Positions 38,209 to 45,144 of a stretch of 64,000 nucleotides of DNA are shown here, in pieces (within the stretch, counting starts at the first letter, position 1; every line of letters begins with the position of its first letter). A model generated the notes under the pieces. The model searched no databases. It was given only the letters and a program-made list of their open reading frames with translations, and had not been told where the DNA came from. The position numbers were made by a program, and so were the translations under genes. Source of the stretch: Hyphomicrobiales bacterium (lineage in GTDB: Bacteria > Pseudomonadota > Alphaproteobacteria > Rhizobiales > Xanthobacteraceae); NCBI GenBank assembly GCA_003135415.1, contig PLBP01000003.1:143201-207200 (forward strand). Direction: 5' to 3'.

Positions 38209-39513
38209 TCAGAAGCCCAACTTCGCCCGAATTGTGGGCAAAACCTCCTCGATTGGCACCCGGACCTGCTCCGTCGAGTCGCGTTCCCGGACGGTGACCT
38301 GCTGGTCCTCGAGCGTGTCGAAGTCAACGGTCACGGCCAGCGGCGTGCCGATCTCGTCCTGGCGCCGGTAGCGGCGGCCGATGGCTTGCGTCTCGTCGTA
38401 CTCGCACAGGTAGTGGGGCTGCAACCGGTGGAGGACGTCTTTGGCCACCGGGATGAGGGTGTCCTTGCGGGACAGGGGCAGCACGGCGACCTGGTAGGGC
38501 GCCAGCCGGGGATGCAGGCGAAGCACCGTCCGTGACTCGCCCGCCACCACGTCCTCGTCGTACGCGGCGAGGAGGAAGCTCATCATGGCGCGGGTGGCCC
38601 CTGCCGCAGGCTCGATGACGTAGGGAACGTAACGCTCGCCGCTCGCCTGGTCGAAGTACTCGAGGCGCTGGCCGCTGTGCTCGGCGTGCTGGCGGAGGTC
38701 GTAGTCGGTCCGCTGCGCGATCCCCTCAAGTTCGCCCCACCCCCAGGGGAACTGAAACTCGACGTCGGCCGTCCCGGCCGAATAGTGCGACAGTTCGTCG
38801 GGGTCGTGGTTGCGGAGGCGGAGCAGGTTGGTCGGGATACCGAGCTTCTCGTACCAGCCGAGCCGTTCGGCGCACCAGTACTCAAACCATTTGGGGCCGT
38901 CAGGCGGCGGGACGAAGTACTCCATCTCCATCTGCTCGAACTCCCGGGTGCGGAACACGAAGTTGCCCGGGGTGATCTCGTTCCGGAACGACTTGCCGAT
39001 CTGGGCGATCCCAAACGGCGGCTTGCGCCGCGAGGTGGCCAGGACGTTGCCGAAGTTGACAAAGATGCCCTGTGCCGTCTCGGGGCGGAGGTAGGCGACC
39101 GAGCCCTCATCCTCGACCGGGCCAACCGTGGTCTTGAACATCAGGTTGAACGCCCGCGCCGCCGTCAAGTCGGTCGAACCACAGTTGGGGCAGACACCGT
39201 CGATCTGGTCCTCACGCCAGCGTTCTTTGCAATTGCGGCAGTCCACGAGGGGATCGGTGAAGTTGGCCAGATGGCCGGAGGCCTCCCACACCTTCGGGCT
39301 GGTGAGGATGGACGAGTCCAGGCCGACGATGTCCTCCCGTTGCTGGACCATGGCGCGCCACCACGCGTCCTTCACATTGCGCAGCATCAGCACGCCGACC
39401 GGGCCGTAGTCGTAGGTCGATCGGAACCCGCCGTAGATCTCTGCTGACGGGAAGACGAAACCGCGCCGCTTGCAGAGGTTGACCACCTTGTCCATGAGAT
39501 CTTCGACCGGCAT
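38209..39513 (-). CDS. glyS: Glycyl-tRNA synthetase, single-chain type
   Basis: A 434-residue class II synthetase of the alpha2 (archaeal/eukaryal-like) type used by actinobacteria, whereas alphaproteobacteria normally use separate glyQ and glyS chains. The start is MPVEDLMDKVVNLCKRRGF. A zinc-binding CRNCKERW...CPNC lies near residues 90-115, motif 2 in FRNEITPGNFVFRTREFEQ, and the C-terminal anticodon-binding domain in LAPYQVAVLPLSRK. It is 22 bases upstream of ppdK and 19 bases downstream of recO. This type fits the right-half genome, not the left. Confidence 0.95.
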   Translation of the reverse strand: MPVEDLMDKVVNLCKRRGFVFPSAEIYGGFRSTYDYGPVGVLMLRNVKDAWWRAMVQQREDIVGLDSSILTSPKVWEASGHLANFTDPLVDCRNCKERWREDQIDGVCPNCGSTDLTAARAFNLMFKTTVGPVEDEGSVAYLRPETAQGIFVNFGNVLATSRRKPPFGIAQIGKSFRNEITPGNFVFRTREFEQMEMEYFVPPPDGPKWFEYWCAERLGWYEKLGIPTNLLRLRNHDPDELSHYSAGTADVEFQFPWGWGELEGIAQRTDYDLRQHAEHSGQRLEYFDQASGERYVPYVIEPAAGATRAMMSFLLAAYDEDVVAGESRTVLRLHPRLAPYQVAVLPLSRKDTLIPVAKDVLHRLQPHYLCEYDETQAIGRRYRRQDEIGTPLAVTVDFDTLEDQQVTVRERDSTEQVRVPIEEVLPTIRAKLGF

Positions 39514-39532
39514 GGCGTCCGAGGTTACCGAC

Positions 39533-40246
39533 TCAGTGGTCGAGCACGTGCAGGCTCCGGAGGCGGCGCTCCAGGTGCTGCTCGATGCTCCAGGCGGCCA
39601 GCGCGTCAACCTCGGCGGTGACCGGGGACGCGGGCTCGTTGAGGGCACCGGCCAGGCCCCCCTCGAGCACGCGGCGGACGAGGGCGATGGCCTCCGGGGT
39701 GATCGGGCGGCCCGAGCGGCAGTCGCGGCAGAGCACGCCGCCAAGCGACAGGTCGAACGCGACGAGGTCGGCCGTCGACCCGCAGACGGCGCACTCGGCG
39801 AGCAGCGGATGGGCCCCTTCCAGGCTGAGCAGCTTCCAGAAGAAGGCGGGCATCAGCAGCGGCGCGGGGCGCTCGGCCAGGGCCCGCAGCGCGCTGACGA
39901 GCATCTGGTAGAGGCGGGGGTTGGCCTCGTCGGGCTGGGCGACCTGGTCGACCACCTCGAGCATGGTCATGGCCGACGCCATGCGGTCGAGGTCCTCGCG
40001 GATGGCGCGGAAGTGGTCGATGGACTCCGCCTGGCTGATCGTGTCAAGGTCCCGGCCTTCGTACACGAGCAGGCTCACGTGGGACAGCGGCTCGAGCCGG
40101 GCCCCAAAGCGGCTCTTCGTCTTACGCACCCCTTTGGCGACGCCGCGGATCTTGCCTCGCCCCGCCGTCACGATGCTGACGATGCGGTCCGACTCGCCCA
40201 GCTTGATCGTCCGCAGGACGACCCCCTGCTCGCGGTAGAGGCCCAT
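39533..40246 (-). CDS. recO: DNA repair protein RecO
   Basis: A 237-residue RecO: an N-terminal OB fold (YREQGVVLRTIKLGESDRIVSIVT), a helical C-terminal part, and a zinc site CAVCGS...CRDC. RecO loads RecA at gaps together with RecR. Its ATG overlaps the uppS stop as TGATG, so the two are translationally coupled. The order uppS-recO followed by glyS is common in actinobacteria. Confidence 0.93.
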   Translation of the reverse strand: MGLYREQGVVLRTIKLGESDRIVSIVTAGRGKIRGVAKGVRKTKSRFGARLEPLSHVSLLVYEGRDLDTISQAESIDHFRAIREDLDRMASAMTMLEVVDQVAQPDEANPRLYQMLVSALRALAERPAPLLMPAFFWKLLSLEGAHPLLAECAVCGSTADLVAFDLSLGGVLCRDCRSGRPITPEAIALVRRVLEGGLAGALNEPASPVTAEVDALAAWSIEQHLERRLRSLHVLDH

Positions 40247-41034
40247 CAGTCCCGCTCCCCGTCCTGATCGCCGTCCTGCTCGCCGAGGGCGCCGAAGCGG
40301 CGGTCCCGGCGCTGATACTCCCGCACCGCCGCATACAAGTTGTCGCGGCGGAAGTCCGGCCACAGGGTGTCGGTGAAGATCAGCTCGCTGTACGCCAGCT
40401 CCCACAGCAGGAAGTTGGAGATGCGGTACTCCCCCGACGTGCGCACCACCAGGTCGAGGTCCGGCATGTCGGGCCAGTAAAGGTGCCGGCGGATGGCCCG
40501 CTCGTCGATCTTGTTGGGCGCGACCCGTTCGCGCACAAGGGCCCGCACCGCGTCGACGATCTCGGCCCGCCCCCCGTAGTTGAACGCGATCGTGAACGTC
40601 ATCCGCCGGTTGTCCTTGGTCAGCTCGCACGCGTCGTCCATCCGGCGGAGGACCCGTTTGGGCACGCGCCAGTCCCGGCGTCCTGCGATGCGGATGCGGA
40701 CCCCACGCTCGTGCAGTTCCTGGCGCCGGCGCATGAGGACCGAGTCGCTGATCACGTTGAGGAGGAAACGCACCTCGTCGGGCGGTCGCCGCCAGTTCTC
40801 CGTCGAGAACGCGTACACGGTAAGCCAGGGAATCCCGAGCGCGAGGGCGCCCTCGACCACGTCGAAAAGGGCCTCCTCTCCGGCCCGGTGGCCCTCGTTG
40901 CGGGGCAGCCCCCGCTTGGTGGCCCACCGGCCGTTGCCATCCATGACACAGCCGACATGGACCGGTATGCGGTTGGGGTCGATGCCGTCCAGAGCCGCGG
41001 GGTCCACGGCAGCGAGGGTATCCCCCTCGCTCAC
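40246..41034 (-). CDS. uppS: Isoprenyl transferase (undecaprenyl diphosphate synthase family)
   Basis: The 262-residue protein has the cis-prenyltransferase signature VMDGNGRWATKRGLPRNEGH, YAFSTENWRRPPDEV, and the C-terminal DLVVRTSGEYRISNFLLWE, which holds the basic pocket. It makes the long-chain lipid carrier for cell-wall synthesis. The start is GTG within the UPF0145 stop (GTGA), and the end overlaps the recO start, so it sits in a translationally coupled chain. The N-terminal ~20 residues are variable, and the C-terminal tail is acidic (DGDQDGERD). Confidence 0.94.
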   Translation of the reverse strand: MSEGDTLAAVDPAALDGIDPNRIPVHVGCVMDGNGRWATKRGLPRNEGHRAGEEALFDVVEGALALGIPWLTVYAFSTENWRRPPDEVRFLLNVISDSVLMRRRQELHERGVRIRIAGRRDWRVPKRVLRRMDDACELTKDNRRMTFTIAFNYGGRAEIVDAVRALVRERVAPNKIDERAIRRHLYWPDMPDLDLVVRTSGEYRISNFLLWELAYSELIFTDTLWPDFRRDNLYAAVREYQRRDRRFGALGEQDGDQDGERD

Positions 41035-41843
41035 CCCTGCATTGGCAACACCATCGCCGGGCTGGGCAGGGTCGCGCCCGGGTCGTTGTGCCGCACCGCC
41101 GTGCCGAGGGCCAGGAACTCGATGGCGTTCTCACCCCAGATGAAGTTGTCCTCCGAGACCCGGACGCCGACCACCCCGGTCGCCCCGTCGCGCTCGGCTT
41201 CGGCCTGCATGCGGCTCATGGCGATCTCCCGGGCGTCATAGGTGGCCTGGGTGAAGTTGGGCATCTCCGCATTGCGGCCCATCGTCTTCCAGCCCTGGCG
41301 GAAGCTCTGGTGGGCGACGTGGTAGACGCACACGCCGAGGACGAAGGAGACGGGCTGGTAGCCGGCCCGAGTGAGGGCCCAGAAGTCCTGGCCCGACAAG
41401 TCGGACGTGAAGGGCTTGCCGCCCGGCGTGCGGTACTGACCGGCGCCCCCTTTGGCCCGCACGGCCGTTCCGACGGCCAGGAACTCCAGGAGTTCGTCGC
41501 CCCATGAATAGGTCTTGTACTCCAGGCGCACGCCGACGACGCCGTCGGCGCCAACGGCGTCCGCCTCGGCCTCCATCCGGGCCATCGCGTATTCGCGGGC
41601 CGTGTACATGGCCTGCGTGAGCACGGACAGCTCAGCCGACTGGTTCCACTGCTGAGGCTGAAGGCCGATGTGGTAGATCGAGCTCCCCATCACCAGGCCG
41701 AGCGGCTCAAACCCGGCCTCCTGGATGAGCACGAACTCGTTGACCGACAGATCGCTCGTAAAGAGCCGCTCGTCGGGGCCACGACCGCCCCGGAGCCGGG
41801 CCAGCGCGCTCTGCGGGAGGATCGACTCGGGCTGGGGGGTCAT
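41031..41843 (-). CDS. Protein with two UPF0145 (YbjQ-like) domains
   Basis: The 270-residue protein contains two copies of a ~105-residue YbjQ/UPF0145-type domain. Each begins LFTSDLS or PFTSDLS, continues through a Gly-Leu-Val-Met strand (GFEPLGLVMG, GYQPVSFVLG), an ALARMEAEA-type helix with GADGVVGVRL or GATGVVGVRV, and ends EFLAVGTAVR or EFLALGTAVR. YbjQ forms pentameric rings, but its role is unknown. It is second in the operon, and its stop overlaps the uppS start by 4 bases. The ATG at 41843 follows AAGGAAA; a GTG 6 bases upstream is possible. Confidence 0.82.
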   Translation of the reverse strand: MTPQPESILPQSALARLRGGRGPDERLFTSDLSVNEFVLIQEAGFEPLGLVMGSSIYHIGLQPQQWNQSAELSVLTQAMYTAREYAMARMEAEADAVGADGVVGVRLEYKTYSWGDELLEFLAVGTAVRAKGGAGQYRTPGGKPFTSDLSGQDFWALTRAGYQPVSFVLGVCVYHVAHQSFRQGWKTMGRNAEMPNFTQATYDAREIAMSRMQAEAERDGATGVVGVRVSEDNFIWGENAIEFLALGTAVRHNDPGATLPSPAMVLPMQG

Positions 41844-41860
41844 CGTCACGTTTCCTTCTC

Positions 41861-42322
41861 TCAGCTCTCTAAGGCCAGAAGGCCGTCGCGGACCCGGGCA
41901 TTCTTGCCCGCGTACTCCGCCAAGTGGGCGGCGACCACCGCCACCCATTCATCCTGCTCGAGCGATTCGCGCTTGAGGACCACGCCCCGGACGGAGTGGA
42001 CGGCCTCCGCTCCCGTCCGGTCGAGGTTGTACTGCCAGTCCTCCAGCCCGACCTCGAGCCGAGACCCCTCGACCGTCACCTGATCGGGGAGGCAGCGGGC
42101 CAAATCAGCCGCCAGGCGGCCGCCAGCCCTCAGGGCCTGGAGCAGGCCGTAGAGCGCGGTGGCGTCGAGCTGCTCACCGGTCCATGCCGGCCTGGCCCCC
42201 GGCGGCGGGGCGACGGTTTGGCAGTACCGGCAGGCGCCGGTCAGGTCGGGCTGCCACGGTGCCCCGCAATGCTGGCATTCGGCACTCACGGACGGGTCAT
42301 CGTAGGCGTGGACCCGGAGCAC
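41861..42322 (-). CDS. Zinc-ribbon protein, function unknown
   Basis: A protein of about 153 residues with an N-terminal zinc ribbon CQHCG...CRYC (about residues 15-35), followed by a helical stretch (YGLLQALRAGGRLAADLARCL) and a beta-rich part (VEGSRLEVGLEDWQYNLDR). I chose the GTG at 42322, which is preceded by TAGGAG at 6 bases. The ATG at 42358 would leave only 15 bases to the divergent cupredoxin gene. It is first in the chain leading to uppS, recO, glyS and ppdK. No family is recognised. Confidence 0.65.
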   Translation of the reverse strand: MLRVHAYDDPSVSAECQHCGAPWQPDLTGACRYCQTVAPPPGARPAWTGEQLDATALYGLLQALRAGGRLAADLARCLPDQVTVEGSRLEVGLEDWQYNLDRTGAEAVHSVRGVVLKRESLEQDEWVAVVAAHLAEYAGKNARVRDGLLALES

Positions 42323-42373
42323 TCCATCTCCTACAGTAGAACCACTATCGCTAGTCATCGGAGGGCGGACCAA

Positions 42374-43006
42374 ATGCGCAAAGTCATCATGATCGCGGCC
42401 GGAATGGCACTGGCTGCGAGCAGTATCGCAGTCGGGGCGAGCGCCTACGCCAGCGGGTCGGCAAAGGGGATCACGGTCGACATCAGGGGCACCAACATCT
42501 TGAAGATCAACCGGGCGATCAGCACGACGTACCGGTTCCCGGACACCATCAAGGTCCATAAGGGCGAGTGGGTCACCTTCGTCAACAAGACGGTTGAGGC
42601 ACATACCGTGACGCTCGTCGACGCCGCCGACCTGCCCACGACCGTCAATGGGGTGTTCAACTGCAGCCTCTGCAACAAGGTTAACGGCATCTACGGCACT
42701 GGTAACGGGCCTCCCCACGGCGTCCAGATCGACAACGGCAAGATCTCCGACGACTCCAGCCACGATGCCGATGTGACCGATCCCAACGTCCCGGCTGGTG
42801 CCCATTTGCCGTTCCCCGTGCTGGTCGAAGACTTCGACACGGCAGGGCACGGCAACACCGTCGGTGACTCGACGCTCGTGCCTTCGACGACCAACCACGT
42901 CGGCTTCTCGGCCCGCAGCATCTCGGTGACGGCCGCACCTGGCACGTACCACTACTACTGCACGTTCCACGCGTGGATGCAGGGCACGCTCATCGTTACC
43001 AGCTGA
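42374..43006 (+). CDS. Secreted cupredoxin (blue copper protein)
   Basis: A 210-residue exported protein with a signal peptide (MIAAGMALAASSIAVGASAYA, up to about residue 27). The copper site is formed by the first His in EAHTVTLV and by Cys-His-Met in YYCTFHAWMQG at the C-terminus, the type 1 copper pattern. A central ~60-residue insertion rich in Asn, Asp and Gly contains CSLC. It probably shuttles electrons outside the membrane, though no partner is nearby. The ATG at 42374 is preceded by GGAGGG. Confidence 0.85.
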   Translation: MRKVIMIAAGMALAASSIAVGASAYASGSAKGITVDIRGTNILKINRAISTTYRFPDTIKVHKGEWVTFVNKTVEAHTVTLVDAADLPTTVNGVFNCSLCNKVNGIYGTGNGPPHGVQIDNGKISDDSSHDADVTDPNVPAGAHLPFPVLVEDFDTAGHGNTVGDSTLVPSTTNHVGFSARSISVTAAPGTYHYYCTFHAWMQGTLIVTS

Positions 43007-43109
43007 ACCTCCCAAGAGACGACAAGACGAGGGATGGCGATGGGGCCGCGACGCGACCCCTCGCCACGCCTCGCCAACCTCTCGGGCGCGGAGCACTACG
43101 GTCGCCGCC

Positions 43110-43331
43110 GTGGGCCGTGACGTGCGCGAGGTACTAGAGCGGGTCACCACCGCGTTTCCCGGGGGCGGTGAGGACCGGCCAGGCCAGGTCGAGATGGCCA
43201 ACGCGGTAGCCCACGCGATCACTGAGCGCCGGCACCTCGTGGTGCAGGCGGGCACCGGCACAGGAAAGAGCCTGACCTACCACGGTCTTAGCCCCGGCCA
43301 TCCTGTCCGGGGCCAAGACCGTGGTAGCCAC
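43110..43331 (+). pseudogene. Truncated dinG 5' fragment 1
   Basis: The fragment starts GTG and encodes MGRDVREVLERV through the Walker A motif AGTGTGKSLTY, as in intact DinG, then shifts frame in a hairpin at 43280-43324, and ends at the codons for VVAT. Nothing after GTGGTAGCCAC matches dinG. It cannot make a helicase. About 228 bases (43332-43559) of non-coding sequence follow. Confidence 0.85.
43280..43324. repeat. Template-switch-like inverted repeat in dinG fragment 1
   Basis: Two 18-base arms with one mismatch (CCACGGTCTT-A-GCCCCGG and CCGGGGC-C-AAGACCGTGG) flank a 9-base loop. In the intact gene the left arm is absent (TCGTCCCGG replaces it), while the right arm is present. The left arm looks copied from the right, adding 7 bases and a frameshift. 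Confidence 0.75.
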
Positions 43332-43559
43332 CGCCATGACGGCCGGCCGCGACCGAGGTGCGGAACGAGCGCCGGCTGAGCGCCTGACCGTCTGAGGCAG
43401 GAGGCGCAGCGTTGCCGACCATGACACGGCCAAGTGGATCTGGCGTGAGCTGAGCAAGAGGCGGTAGGCCGCGGGCCGGAGGCGGCTCTGGGCAGCAGCA
43501 ACCGAGGGGGCTAGCCTGATCGGGCGCGGTGCTGGCACCGTGCGAAGGGGGCAACCGGG
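43332..43559. other. Non-coding interval after dinG fragment 1
   Basis: No gene is seen. Short inverted repeats and a shared GCCATGACGGCC (43334-43345), which recurs at 45124-45135 after dinG fragment 2, are the only notable points. A promoter for the secreted protein at 43560 probably lies here. Confidence 0.5.
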
Positions 43560-44705
43560 ATGTCGGCAGGGGCTTTGCGGAGAGCGGCGCTCGGCGTCGC
43601 AGTGTTTGTTCTCAGCGCGCTGACGACAGCCGTGACGGCGTCGGCAGGGACCGGCTGGGTCATTCAACACACGCCAAGCCCATTCGATTCTTCGAGGGGC
43701 ATCTCCGACGGGTTTCAAGCGGTGTCGTGCACTTCGCCAACGGCCTGCACCGCGGTCGGCTTCCGCGGGGGCGAGGGCTTGGCCGAGCGGTGGAACGGCA
43801 GCGCGTGGGCCGTTCAGCCCACGCCACCCAACAGTACCCGGCCCGGCACCCCTGGGTTTACCGGAGTGTCCTGCGTCTCGACCACCTGCACCGCCGTCGG
43901 CAACACCGGCGGCGGGACGATGGTTGAGCGTTGGGACGGGACCCGCTGGTCGCTCCAATGGACCCCGACCGCCCGCAAACCTCTCGCAACCCTGGCCGGG
44001 GTGTCCTGCACGTCGAACAACGCCTGTACCGCGGTCGGTGGTGTCGGTGGTGTCGGCGGTGCGGCCCTGGCCGAGCGGTGGAACGGGACCGACTGGACGG
44101 TTCAGAGCGTCCCTACCCCCAGCGGGAAGACGGACGCCTTCTTGCGGGGAGTGTCTTGCACGTCGTCCACGGCGTGCGTCGCCGCCGGGTATTCCGAGAA
44201 CAGCACGGTGCAGAACTCGGCCAGGTCGTTGATCGAGCGTTGGAACGGCACCACCTGGACCATCCAGCCGATCCCCCAACCCGCTCACACCGTGGAGACC
44301 GAACTGTCGGGCGTGTCGTGCGGCTCGACAAGCGCCTGCACCGCGGTCGGGTCCAGCACAGCCAGCAGTTCCCCCCCCGGCGTCACCACCTTGGCCGAGC
44401 ATTGGAACGGCACCGCCTGGACCATCCAGCCGACCCCCACCCAGAGTACGTTCGAGGGGCTTGCCGGGGTGTCGTGCTTCTCGACCGTTACCTGCATCGC
44501 CGTCGGGTATACCCCGAGCGCGAAGACGTTGACTGAGGTGTGGGACGGGTACAGCTGGACTATCCAGACCACCCCCAACCCCGTCGGGTATGGCTTTAGC
44601 CAACTGTTCGGGGCGTCGTGTACCTCGGCCACTGCCTGCACCACCGTTGGGAAATGGAACCACAACGGCCCCTGGACCTTCACCCTGGCCGAGCAACACT
44701 CCTGA
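43560..44705 (+). CDS. Secreted repeat protein with WNG/SCTS repeats
   Basis: A 381-residue protein with a signal peptide (LGVAVFVLSALTTAVTASA, to about residue 28) and then about seven degenerate repeats of 45-55 residues. Each repeat contains GVSCTS, ACTAVG, ERWNGT-W and IQPTP. The regular pattern suggests a beta-propeller or beta-rich shell, exported outside the cell. Similar repeats occur in soil actinobacteria, and the function is unknown. The pairs of Cys in each repeat could form disulfides. It lies between two truncated dinG 5' ends. Confidence 0.8.
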   Translation: MSAGALRRAALGVAVFVLSALTTAVTASAGTGWVIQHTPSPFDSSRGISDGFQAVSCTSPTACTAVGFRGGEGLAERWNGSAWAVQPTPPNSTRPGTPGFTGVSCVSTTCTAVGNTGGGTMVERWDGTRWSLQWTPTARKPLATLAGVSCTSNNACTAVGGVGGVGGAALAERWNGTDWTVQSVPTPSGKTDAFLRGVSCTSSTACVAAGYSENSTVQNSARSLIERWNGTTWTIQPIPQPAHTVETELSGVSCGSTSACTAVGSSTASSSPPGVTTLAEHWNGTAWTIQPTPTQSTFEGLAGVSCFSTVTCIAVGYTPSAKTLTEVWDGYSWTIQTTPNPVGYGFSQLFGASCTSATACTTVGKWNHNGPWTFTLAEQHS

Positions 44706-44798
44706 TCGTTTCACCCAACGAGGCTGCTCTCGGGAAGTACGGCGGTTCCGCACTACCCTCCAACGGCGACCCACTCGGACCGCTGTACCGTCCATGTC

Positions 44799-45013
44799 GT
44801 GGGCAGCGATGTGCGTGCAGTCTTGGACCGGGTCACGCGGGCCCTGCCCGGAGGGGGCGAGGACCGGCCTGGCCAGGTGGCGATGGCCGAGGCCGTCGCT
44901 CATGCGATTGAGCAGCGACGCCACCTCGTCGTCCAGGCGGGAACCGGGACCGGGAAGAGCCTTGCCTACCTCATCCCGCCTCTCCTCATGGGCGTTAAAT
45001 GTGTGGTAGCCAC
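44799..45013 (+). pseudogene. Truncated dinG 5' fragment 2
   Basis: Encodes MGSDVRAVLDRVTRALPGGG, the Walker A region AGTGTGKSLAYLIPPLL and KCVVAT, and stops matching dinG exactly after GTGGTAGCCAC (45003-45013). It is more diverged from the intact gene than fragment 1, and its upstream sequence is unrelated, so it came from another lineage or an older event. The frame remains open for some 48 codons of unrelated sequence. Confidence 0.8.
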
Positions 45014-45130
45014 CCCCATTACTTGGCCACGACCAGTCCCTCGACCTCCCCGACCTGGCCGCTTTCGGCCCGTACCACGTGATCGTGGCGGACCCGCCCT
45101 GGAGTACACCTCCTTGGCCCTGGCCATGAC
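45008..45130 (+). pseudogene. Scrap resembling MT-A70 adenine methyltransferase
   Basis: After the stop at 45007-45009, a short frame reads LDLPDLAAFGPYHVIVADPPW (seen from about 45042 to 45104), which resembles the N-terminal strand and catalytic DPPW of MT-A70-type N6-adenine methyltransferases. The frame then runs into low-complexity Pro/Trp sequence and stops. It is at most a remnant. The match is a single motif, so chance is possible. Confidence 0.4.
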
Positions 45131-45144
45131 GGCCACTTTGCCGG

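Larger units (their letters stand above)
43021..43331 (+). repeat. Direct repeat of dinG leader and 5' end, copy 1
   Basis: This stretch repeats 47250-47553. By hand alignment there are about 22 differences in the first 260 bases, with only 3 in the ~88 non-coding bases before the start codon. Copy 1 ends at GTGGTAGCCAC (43321-43331), the same dinG position at which copy 2 ends. Confidence 0.85.

Noticed and set aside
43134..44924. 596-codon minus-strand open frame across dinG fragment 1 and the secreted repeat protein
   Set aside because: It crosses several plus-strand units, is Gly/Arg-rich low complexity and matches no family. It is a GC-driven shadow.
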